NCBI GenBank assembly: GCA_963931865.1
Contig: OZ007506.1
Location: 6,651,393-6,715,392 of the forward strand
Reading direction: 5' to 3'
Source of the DNA: Axinella damicornis
Taxonomy: Eukaryota; Porifera; Demospongiae; Axinellida; Axinellidae
DNA length: 64,000 nt
The notes below the pieces were generated by a model that saw only the letters and a list, made by a program, of their open reading frames with translations, was not told the DNA's origin and searched no databases. Position 1 is the stretch's first letter; every line of letters begins with the position of its first letter. The translations under genes were made by a program, and so were the position numbers. This document shows, in pieces, positions 28,558 to 40,500 of this stretch.

Positions 28558-31500
28558 ATGGCGTCCAATCGTCCAAATCTGTTTGCTTTCTTCCAGCTTT
28601 GTGGGAAGTTGAAGGTATGAACCCATGCTCTGTTAGCCCATCCCATGGCTAGTATCAGCAACGTCCTTTCTTTGACTTTTCAATCAAATTGGTTGCAAGT
28701 GTACTGTATACCATCTCAATACTCTCCTTCAGCATGATTTGATACCACAGTTCCAATCGCCCGCAGACACTGCTGGCGTGATAAGAGTGATTTCAGAATC
28801 AAACTTCCAACTGTACTGTGAGGGGTAGCAGGAGCTTATTTATGAGCGACGCGAAGCGTTATGGGCTCCTTGGGGGTAGTCACTCACACATCACCATAGA
28901 AGTGTTTGTGACCGGGATCAAGAATCTTGATCAGTGAAAATCATTCTTGATCACTTGATAGTTTGATTCCGAAGCCCTTAATTACTTGATTTACAAGAGG
29001 ACAAACATAGTCACATCCTCGAGAAATTTGTTGATCCGTTGATCTTGGTCATTCATTGTCAACTCAAACTTGATCACTTGATTCCATCCTGGTTGCAAAT
29101 GCGGAACACAAAAGTGACTACCCCTTTTACAGTGTATTGTGAAGACAGTAACTAGTCGTCCTGCGTGCAAAAAAGGAGGGAGGGTCTGGTGACACAGGCA
29201 AATCACTAGCCTCGTTCCCAGGCCTCCGCCCAGATTTTATCTCGCAGCCGTGGAGAAATTGTTTTCTCCACAGCTGCGAGATAAAATCTGAGCGGAGGCC
29301 TGGGTAGCAAATCACATTTGACATCATTCTGTACGCACAGTATGTGTAGTCCTGTACAGAAACTCCATCTGGCAAGTTTCAGCAACATCCTCAGGCTTCA
29401 TTGAATATTCACAGTTAATTAGTGGGTATTGTGAACCGAAAATCCTACGCATTGAAATTTTATGTGTATTTGAATTTTCATCGGTAGTCTGAAATTCGTA
29501 ACAAAAAGCAGTGACTTCCTGGGCCAAAGTTGTTGTGCAAAGTTACCAGACCCTCTTTTCAGGAGGGTGGGGTCTGGGCACGAGACTAAGTATGTGTGGT
29601 TGCGCAGAAAGTGTATCCAGCTGGCCACACACCTTACATGTGCCCAGCTAGCTGATGAGGTTTCTACTACACTGACAACTGGTCTGCATGCTATCCACTT
29701 GTACTAACCACCTTCAACATAACAACATACAGTGTTTGCTATTATGATTGTGTAGATCTTCATCAGTGAAGGTTAGCGGCACTGATGAAGATCTACATGA
29801 TCAAAACACTGACAAACACTTTATTACTCTACCTCTGAGTTCAGGAGCTTATGAAGTGTCAAAAATCACACGTGAGTGCCATCCAAATCCAATAGTTCAG
29901 TATTGGAATAACGACACAGAAGTTAACGTGTGCCAGGTGAGAAATTGTACATTCACCTGGCCAAAAGTGATATGACGACCAAGCAGGTGAATGGCGGTGG
30001 ACACGAATTGCCTGTTAGCACCTGAGACTAGGATGCTGCTATGACGTACGTATACATGTCCTATGCACATGAGGACTAACCAAAATGAGTAATTTGGATG
30101 TTGATTTGCATGCTCCTTCTCGATCACTTTGCACTCATGAAAGCTACTGGTAACTGACTTTAGTCCATGTATTTCAACAGTCTGTTCTTCCTCCGCCCCC
30201 ACCATGTGTGTAGCATCTTAGACGCACGGGATGGGTGCACCACAACGTACAAGACCCAGAGACTGTGTCGGGCCACATGTACAGGATGGCCATGATGGCC
30301 TTCCTCTTTGGAGGAAATGAAGAGAAACCACTAAGTCAGGAGAGGTAAGAGTATTTTTCAAGCCTGGGAATGTTTGCTAATCCATCACCTCTTCCTAGGC
30401 TCCTCCCCAGCTTTTTGTTGCATACTGTATATTAGTATGCGCTAGGGAGGAGCCTGGGAACGAGGCTATCTAATCCACTCCTAACTCCTCTTTGGGTTGT
30501 TCCTAGGGCTGGGTATGGCAATGTTGCTCATTCCCAGGATTGGCCTGGGTATGAGACTAGGGACAACATAGCCTCATTCCCAGGATTGGTACGAGACAAG
30601 GGACAGCGTAGCCTCATTCCCAGGTTTGGTATGAGACAAGGGACAACATAGCCTCATTCCCAGGATTGGTATGAGACAAGGGACAACATAGCCTCATTCC
30701 CAGGATTGGTATGAGACAAGGGACAGCGTAGCCTCATTCCCAGGTTTGGTATGAGACAAGGGACAGCGTAGCCTCATTCCCAGGTTTTGCCTGGGTATGA
30801 GACTATAGGGACAACATAGCCTCATTCAGTCATTTAGGAGGTGATAAGTAAGTTAAACTTCCAAGGTGCTTGGAAACACTCTTGTGGTACCTCAGTCCCA
30901 GTCACGCTTTCATCGCTTTCAGTCCAAACAAGCCTACATGGTGCACAATCTCGTGTGTAAGTGATTTACGGAGAGAGGAATGGTAGAAGAACAGCGAGGT
31001 AACTTGCAGTGCATATGTACACAGTAGTGTTGTTCCCAGGCTTCCCCCCACATGATGAAAACTTTGCAGTAGCCAGAGATTGTTAACTATGTATGTACTG
31101 GGTCACTGTCGTGAGATAAGATAGCATACAAAACCGGCCACCTTCATTTACTCCAAGTGGCAGAATAGAGCTGCTCTCATGCTATCATTGTGTCTAGGTA
31201 TATGTCCAAAGCTAAGAGGTAAAACACCTCAGTTTTTCTTCTCTGATCTGACGACATCAATGGCCGCAATGTGCCACGTACTATGTACAGACAGATGAAA
31301 CTCGACATTGAATGCACTAGTTTAAGGCTCACTCGCGTTCACCCAATTACTTGGAAGGTTCGTCTTGTACCAACGTTGGGGTTAAAGTTTGGAGAAAACA
31401 TTTTTCTTTATTGTATTACTTTGGTGTTAAGGTGGGAAGGAAGTCTCGGCTAATAGTATATGCCTGTACATCCTGCAGTCCACCTTCCCAGCGAAGCCTC

Positions 31501-34500
31501 TCAGTTCACAGGGGATTCCATATATAGCATCACGGGTAGCATGGGAGCCCGGTGGAGAGGAAAGCAACTGGCTTAGCCTGTGCTGCTATAAACTCCAGCT
31601 TTCCATGGTTGGCAACAGCTTCTAGTAATCTATAGTAATCTATAGGAATCGTTAGTAATCTCTCTAGTAATCTCTAGTAATTTTCTAGTAGTCTGTAGTG
31701 CTGTAAGGATGTTCAAAGCATCTCCAATGTGGGAGGTTTCATCCAGGTCCTGGGCCCCATTAATGGGGGATGGGTGATGACATCATCACTGAGTTACCAT
31801 AAATGGCATTGCTCAAACTTGTTTTTCTGGAGGGACAAAGGGCAAATTCGAGTTGAGCACTAGATACTCTCAACTGTTCTGCAGATTTCCCTCTTCAAAT
31901 CATGCTAGTTCACTCTTGGTCTGGTTCCTGTGTCATCTTGCCTCTGGCAATACCGCAAGCAAAAGACGACCTGGGAACGAATCTGAGTTTAGTTTTTGCT
32001 CGACGTTTCCATGTGTTTTGCAAAGTGGCACCTAAGGCTGGACCCTAGAATGTTCACACAACTGTCTGTGTGTCCACTCATGTTTGGGCATGCCTCTATG
32101 AAGATGAAAGAGGGAGAAAACGTGTGATGCTAGACGTCCATGTAAATTGCAATCTGCTGGGAGTGTATTAGCTTGGGGTGTACCAGTACCTAAAATCCCA
32201 GAACACACACAGGCTCACTGGATTCACATGCACTGGTACAAACTAGTTTTACTCAACTGAAGTGCAATGTACTAGTTCATAGGCTTGTGTCTGATGACGT
32301 CTTTGTATATATAAAGACAGGATGGAACTATACAACTGTGTTGTTACTCACCAGGCAGAACAGTGTGTCACATGATAATATGTGTAAGAGTTACTCCTCC
32401 CATCTAGATGGTAAATGCTGACCTTCCAAGTGGTTAATTCAACCTTTTTCAGATAATATCAAGTCATGAAGTACAATTCGATGGAGTTTGGTGGTCCCAT
32501 ATAATCGGATTGGGACGGTTTGGTCGCGTTTACGTACATTATGAGGTCATTCAAACCAGTTCGAACTCGCTAGTGTAAACTGACTGTAAGTGCATGTACG
32601 TAGCTTTCACTTCTGGTCTAGATACACATGTACCTACCAAGTTCAGCCCTCTGATTAGTCTCTGATTAGTTGGGAAGATGGTTCATTCAGATAACAGAAG
32701 ACATTGCGTGGTACATATGTTTTTTCAAGCACCTGAGCCAAACTGCAGACAGGTCTGCATACTGTGGGTGTGTTTGATTGCATTATGATTCAGAGGATGG
32801 ATGGAACTTATCATAAGCAACAGTAAACGCTCGGGAACTTGGATCAGGGCCATAGGAGTAGGTGCGGCAGGTGTGGCGGCCGCCGGACCAATAATATGCT
32901 CAGTCTGGCTAGCAAGTTGCTGAATCTTGCAGTTCATCACAAGATTGCACCAGAAACAATCTCAGAAGGTCTAAAATTCAAAATTTTCCTGGGGGAGGGC
33001 CCCCAGACCCCCATATGTAACGCGCTTCACACGCTTAAGTTAATTGCTCCGATTCACAGTTGGCGAGCTGCGCGTGCCATTGCGCAGCCACGATTTCATC
33101 GCTCAAAGCCCTCTCCGCCTGACCAAACTAAAATTGCTTCCTATGGGCCTGTGGATGCCAAGCGAGTGGAAAATAAAAAGTAAAGTACTCCACCCTGTGA
33201 CATGTGTAAGGCATAGCCCATAAACAACTTAATGCCGTTTTGATTGTGTAGTAGCATTTCCGAGTTTTGAAGGCAGATTGTGTATTTGTAGTTGTGTACC
33301 ATTGTGTGAGCATATGCACTGTAGTCCGGCTTGGATGTTTCCATTTGTAGGTACCGGCCATGGGGCGGGGTCTGGCTATTCATAACAATTGTATTATTGC
33401 TGTGCATGCAAAACGTATGCAATGCATTCTCAATTTTTGTACACTCAAAACAAAAAAGTATCAATTCACAAGCATATTGCTATCCTGCTGTATAAGCTTG
33501 TGTTCACTGTGAAGACAGAGAACTGACAGACAAGACAGGTGGGACACCACTTTGCAGTGCCATCTGATCTAGCCATCACGGCTAGTTAGTTGCTGACATG
33601 ACTAGTTAACTTGGCTCATTACTGCACACCTCACAAGTTATACATATGAGATAGCCTAGAGGTACACCACTTGGACCTCGTAATGTAGCTGAGGAGCCAC
33701 TTTTCTCCTTAGCCTTCAGGCGGCTATAGGATCTGCATCATTAGTGAAGCACACATGGTATTAGCTGGCTGGAATGTGATGATGTTGATTGAGGAACTTT
33801 ACGAGAGATTTATGCGGTGACAACTGTGAAGCTATATAGCCTAGTTCCCAGGCCACTTTCCCTACTCTGGGTAGGTGTTAGTAAACTTTGACCCTGTGCT
33901 TGAGTCAAATGTGGGGGTGGGTGTTCTTTTGCAGGTGAATGCTCTTTCATGATGATTAGCATCAATGGGTGAGAGACTGCTACAAGCACTATTGCTGCGA
34001 CAAGTTCTTGAGGAGGGTTCTCTAGCTCACAACAGTTCTCCTGATCAGCTGTGGGTGTAAAGTATCTTCAGTGGTCTGGGATCTTCCTCATTCATGTACT
34101 CCTGTAGAACACACTTCTTTCATCCAACAAACTAAAGCAATTTGGCCTTAACAAGGTAAATGAGCATTATGATATCGCTCATAAGCTCCTAATGATATGG
34201 AAATGAAAAAAACAGCTGGTATCAATGCGCTGTCTCGGTACTTTTATGTGATGATTGATGAACAATTTGGCATACCTGTTCACTTGAGTGCTTGGCTATG
34301 TCATCATTAAAAGTATCACTTCAATGTACCCCCGGTTCTGACTCTAGTATGGTGCGCGTCTTTAAAATTGATGCCAAGATTCAGAACTCTTTTCCAACAT
34401 GCATTTGCAGCATAGCTTTGCTGCAAACTGGAAGGCTTCTTCCGAGAATTGGAAGTTTTCTTCCAAATTATTATGTGGAATTCCTCTTAGCAGAGGTAGA

Positions 34501-37500
34501 AACAAAGGAATGGTGATGAAACATTGACTCTTACATTTCAGCAATTAAACACTGCTTTGTTTCTTCTAAGCTCGAATCTTTAGTTCATAACATTTGCTTA
34601 ACATCATTTGGACATTTGGGTTTAGACATTCTGGGATGACATTTTGAGATTAGGATGTTCCCCTCCTCTGCACACACACACCAGGTGCATTAAGATGGCA
34701 TTGGTACATGATTTGGCTGAGAGCATTGTCGGTGACATTACCCCATCCTGTGGGGTTAGCAAGGAGGAGAAGCAAAAGAGAGAGTTGGTATGTGTATATA
34801 GCTGCTATGTAAATAGGAAACTAACATGGTACAAAAGGTGTTGGAATACATAGTTATAGAGAAAATTATGATTATACAGAGGGTCTGGGCACGAGACTAG
34901 CTGACACTCTGCGTGTCCGCAGAGGTGTGAAACATGGAACACTTTTTCGCACGTATTTTTAGCGATGAAGAAGCACTCGTAGCATCCAAACGGCCATTTG
35001 GGAAAGAAAAAGATCTTGGCTGGTCAGCTGGTGTTATAATCAGTTCAAATCAGTGCACCTTATTTGTTTACCAAGAGGAGTGTATATGCTCTTTTAGTGT
35101 TTCTTTCATCCATGAAAGAAATGTTTGCACTTGCGTGTCAGTTGCATTTATGCCTCTCCGCAAAAGTGGTGACTGTACGTTGAGCTTAGTTTCTGGGGAC
35201 AGTGGCTATATGTACTCAGCCAGATTGTCACTCAGTAGCAAGTAGTTTGTAGCAAGTATAGAGGCTTCAGCATCCCTACTGACAATGTGGGCAATCATAA
35301 GTGAAATTTGAGGCAAAACTACCATTTCAACACTCTCCAACCAACATGTAAGCTTGAGAGCTTTGCACACCTATCTCACACTAGACTAGTAGACATTAGT
35401 TGCTTTGACCCTGTGCTACAAATAATTGAGCCAAATGTGGGGGGCTGAGACTACAGTAAAAAGAAAGATGATTAGCATCAATGGGCGAGGGACTGTTACA
35501 AGCACTCTTGTGCTGTAAATGGGAACTGGAATTAGAATTACCCCCCCCCCCCCCCCCCCCCCCAAATTAAACCCTGCACATTGTCTGCATGATCTGAATG
35601 ATCTTAGCCTCATACCCACTCGTACCCAGGCCCTCACGCGGAATGTGGAAGTGGGCCTGGTGTCACTTGGCAAAATTCCCCTATGTGCTGAGGTCAGCAG
35701 TCACTTCAGGTAGGCGAATCGCATTCGTCCATTGCCAATTACTGCATAGTAATTACATTCTTTACAGCATGAAAAGTATAGCCGCTTGATAAAACCGCTG
35801 TTCTAGCTCACCTCTGGTCGCTCCTTGGCAAGGGTGTTCTACTTAGCCATCACCAACAGCTACCTGCCGCATGAATTGCAACCAAGTAATCGCTTACACA
35901 ATAAATTATTATGCTGACTGAGCACATACAGGAATTTTGCCAAGTGTCACCATGCCCTCTTCCGCGTGTGGGCCTGGGTACAAGGCTAGCATCGTCTAGT
36001 CATGGTTTTCTGTTCTCTTTAATCTTTGTAGGCAGCAATGGAACACATACAAAGCCTTGTACCACAAGAGGTAATTTTGTTTTTCATTGGGGCGAGCCTG
36101 AGCGAGCCCCACATAGACGAGTTTGCTGTGAATTTTCCATATTTATAATTTTCTATCGTACGTCGTGCCGTAAATCACTTCCTGCTCGTATTTTGCGTGT
36201 CGCGTTAATTCAAACCACAAACGAACTCACCATTGTCAACGACATAGACACGAACCATGCGAACCATGAACGGTCTACCTCAACAAGAATGGAGACTATA
36301 GCGCGCGGTGAGGGGCTAAAGCATTTCATGAAGACGGGGAGAGTGCTTCAAGCGATCTCATGTCCTGCATGCAGAGCACATCATGGTGTGCATTACTAGC
36401 TAGCTAGCATGCATGCAGGTTTTAATAGCTATAAACCATCACGGTGTGTTAGACTGCTGCTTCAGCTATTGCCAGAGGATGGGAACTTGACTGGTCTGCG
36501 CTCGGTAACACTTAACTCACTGTGACATGCAGTCAAGACACAGATCTGGCATCAGCAGAGAATGAGAAAGTCGCCCTCCGGTGGCGACAACAAAGACAGA
36601 GAGTTCTCCTGGACCTACCTACCAGACTGCTTCGGCTAACCTGATTCGCAGTTGCTGTGAAGTGCATGGGTGAACTTTTAGTGTCATAACTTCTAAGTCA
36701 TGCTATGCTCTCCGTCACATTCAGATGACATGCACTGACAGTCATGCACATGCATCTGACACATGCTCATGCAACTGTTCCATGCACATTCGACAACTGT
36801 ACTCGCTCAGGCTCGCCCCACAATGTTCTGCATTCGTCTAGTAGTAACGGTATTCATGATGCAACCCATTCTGTTAACCCTATAAGTATACTTGTTAACC
36901 CTTTAACCACGAGTTGACTCATATCGGCATGAGACTTTCATCTTGTGATCCAGCATCATTACCTAGCAATTGGGAGATGGGAGTATAAAGGGTGGGACAA
37001 GGGGATGTGAGTGGGTGCACCTGAAATGGCATGGCACTGGGTGGGCCGTTTCTTATGCAAGAATGGGCTTAGAAACAGTCCTCTCACCTTGTAGGGCCTC
37101 CATTTTCTAGCCTTGCAGTCTGGACAGGCAGTTGTTGACAAGTGAAAGCTTATTAACGAGTGGGTGTGGTTAGAGTCACGAATCTGCACACAAGGGCATT
37201 TGTGTGTGAAGTTTGGTACTTGACGGAATGACGGAACTTAAAAATTAAAATATGGCGTGCTTAAAGAACTTTTACCTGCTAAGGTAATAAGATTTTGTTC
37301 TGCAGCTTATTTGGTACTACCAATTCCTTAGTGGGTAAAATTTTGATGAACCCTCTATCGGCTGCTCAATAATTAAATTCATAGCAATGGTACTGGTATT
37401 CATGATGCAACCATAGAGTGTTCAAACATGTTTATGCATGCCATATCAGGTATGTGGAGTATGCCATAAAATGATGCAACTTCCTTTCTGCACAATGTGT

Positions 37501-40500
37501 TGCATTCTTCTGCTATACCTGCTCGTGCCTGCCTTGAGTAACGTGCCTATTCATGTGATGGAGTCTACTCTTCTGAGACCATGTCTTTGTCTTATAAGGC
37601 AAGGTGCTGATGAGTCACTCCAGAGCCTACGTATATATAAAGGCTGCTTGCTCTCAACGTTCAAGCTTTATTTGATTGAAGTTGTTATAGCGTAACTTAG
37701 TTAGAAACTGTTTGTTCAATTCATTTGAAATGAAGTGAGTGATATGATTATGGCTTTGATTTGATATTGTATACCACGATGCAAATTGCAAGAGTGAATA
37801 ACTGAACTGCAAACGGGAATGGCTGAAAGCGGTGATTCGGGACCACATGAAGCATCTGACCTTGCTGAAAGTTTGGAAAGGGAGAAGGTTCACCCCTCTG
37901 CTTGCTTGGAGAACATTGCCACGTTGACTTACGTTCCTCAGTGCTTTCAAGACCCACTGCAATTGCTGCTCCTCAAGCACGCGCAGTTCTATAAACTGCA
38001 TGCAGAGTACTGCTTGTCTTTATGCCATTTCAGCCATGCTGCAGCTAAGACTCAGATTAACAGTCATACTGCTATCATAGGATTGTCCACTGATACTGGG
38101 CTGTTTCCATTTGCATCTACTGAGGGAGAGCTCAGATTCCTTTCCGGTTCAATCCTGTCTGCACTCTTTGGTGCTGTCAGTGAGCTAAAAGACTGTAAAA
38201 TGATTATTCTGGACAAGCTCGATATGATTGAACATTTGAATCCTTCAATAGTGAGGTGGAGATCTGACATTACTGACTGTGGTGTTGATCCAGACAAGTG
38301 CGATAGAGAAACAGAATTGGTCGAGTTAGAGTTCTGCTCACTCTTGCAAAATGCTGAGGAGATCCCCTCAGTGCTGTTAGAGAGGCTGTTTCAGTCATTG
38401 CTATGCACATGTAAGTATTCACCAGTCGTTTTCGGTGATGTGTGTGGAATTCTAATGCAGCATGTGTACTGGATTGATTCTACATACCTGGAGGCATTCC
38501 TGGATGTTTCGTCGGCAAGGGTGCTGCCAGTGAATGGCAAAGATGGGAAAGTGTTTCATTTGACTGAGGCAAAACCCGTTCAATATGTCTGCACAGGAGC
38601 TTTGGATCCTTTGGCACTGCTAGTATGGTATTCAAACAAACTTATAGAAGAACTTTTAGTGCATGCAGCAGGAGAGTGGAAAGAGAGCTTGCGACAGATG
38701 CTGATACAGTTGACAGCTATGAAGGAAAGAAACGTGTAACTTTCTGCAGCAAAGAATCAATTTGCCTATAGTTTATGAGTTCAAATTAACTGTTTTTATC
38801 TCCCTCTCTGTTATATCAATTGCCAAGTTATCTTCCTACATTCTTCGATCTCTGCTATATCAATTTAGTTCATGCAGCTGTTATTTATCCATTGTGCAAA
38901 ATTGTATGATCCCCTGGCACATTGTGCATTGAAATACACTCTTGTGTATACAGATATTGTGTCCTATCTGCCTGTGTCAGCAGTTTTGGTGCACTTTAAA
39001 GTTCCCCACGTTTGCATTATGGTAGCCTTTTCCCCAAATATGTTCGTAAGTTTGCACTCATGCACCATATATGGAATGTGTTTGTCAAGTTCATGGTAGT
39101 ACATACTAGTATTATTGGGATGGATGGCTGTCAGCTGCATACGTACATTGGAAAGATGTCTCAAAATCACTGCAAAATGCGCTAGTAAATTAATGCTTGG
39201 CACTACAAGGACCACATGGTCTCCAAGAATAGGATCTACTCCATCGACACGGAGGTTATGCAATTTATCCTCTGTGGGAAAGATTAATTGGCTGAGGCGG
39301 AACCGAGGCTAAACTTTCCTAAGGAGGATAAGCCGCATAACCTCCGAGTTGATATACGTAGTAGATCTGCATGGCTTCCACCACAGACATAACCTCCAAT
39401 AGTAGCTGGATCTGGCTGCTAGGACAGCTATAGCTCTGTGATTCTCAGCACAGCGTGGATGTCATCATGGAGGATAACCGATTTATCCTCAGCGGTTCAT
39501 CAAAGGATCACCCACGCACTGTGGTAGAATTATTAAATTTCCAGCTGTACGCCTTGTATGTACCTATAGCAATGTGATTTTGAGACAGAGTTGCACGCGA
39601 ACACTGCCCTGGGATCCTCCTGTTGCAGTTGCTGTGGAATAACTCCCAGTATTCCGTACTGGGTCAATGTTGAATACCACCATGCAGCAGAAGTGAGGTC
39701 TGAAGATTACCTTCTATCAAATTACACTACAGCTGCAAAGAGAATGTAGTTTGGGAATGTTCATTAGCTTATAATTGTGTCTGTCCTTCAACCATATCTT
39801 TTTATGTTTACTTGCAGGTTGGCAAGGAACTCTTAGAGCTGTGGCAGGTATGTTGAGTGATACGTAAAACTAGGTAGAAATTTACTTGCTTCTAACTCGT
39901 CATCCTACACACTAGCTAACCAAATTCACAATTATTTAGTAGCCTTGGTGCCCTTACATGGCCTCATTACTATAATGCTTTTAGTTTCAACATCCGCATA
40001 CAGTTAAGGTAGGACCGGGAGTTCAGGGTGACCCTTCAGAATTTGCTCAAAGTTGGAAATATGTTTTGTCTTGCACAGTAATGTACCAAAACCGACATGA
40101 AATCCTGCACGGTGTAAGTTTAGAAGATCCAACCTACGTACAGTACGTAAGCATGGTGGGGACTCTTCACGCCTATGCCAAAGTATCCACGGCAGGCCAG
40201 TGCATCCCATGCATTTGACAGTGAAGTCATGCATAAAATTAATGTTTGCTATTGCTGCATGAAGCTTAAGCCAGAAGAGGATGTGATGCACTGTGCATGA
40301 CTGCTCGCGCAGAAACTTCACTACTGAATAATGGCACACACCAGACTCCCATGTAGTCTTCCTTTACTGACATATTATGCATGTATATTAATATCAGCTA
40401 CTTCCTCTCTAGAATAGCCATTCGTACTTTCCTGCAGAAGCTGAGATTTGGCTAACTCCTAGTAGATAGGATAGACAAATTGTACTTCACATTGACACCA

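Noticed and set aside
32839..33183. 114-codon frame with a GEGPQTP stretch
   Set aside because: The sequence looks like a repeated non-coding element in an HDDC2 intron; no domain, no splice support, and the frame is short.
34934..35245. 103-codon frame in HDDC2 intron 3
   Set aside because: Plausible composition but no recognisable domain, start context or splice partner; kept out of the gene list.
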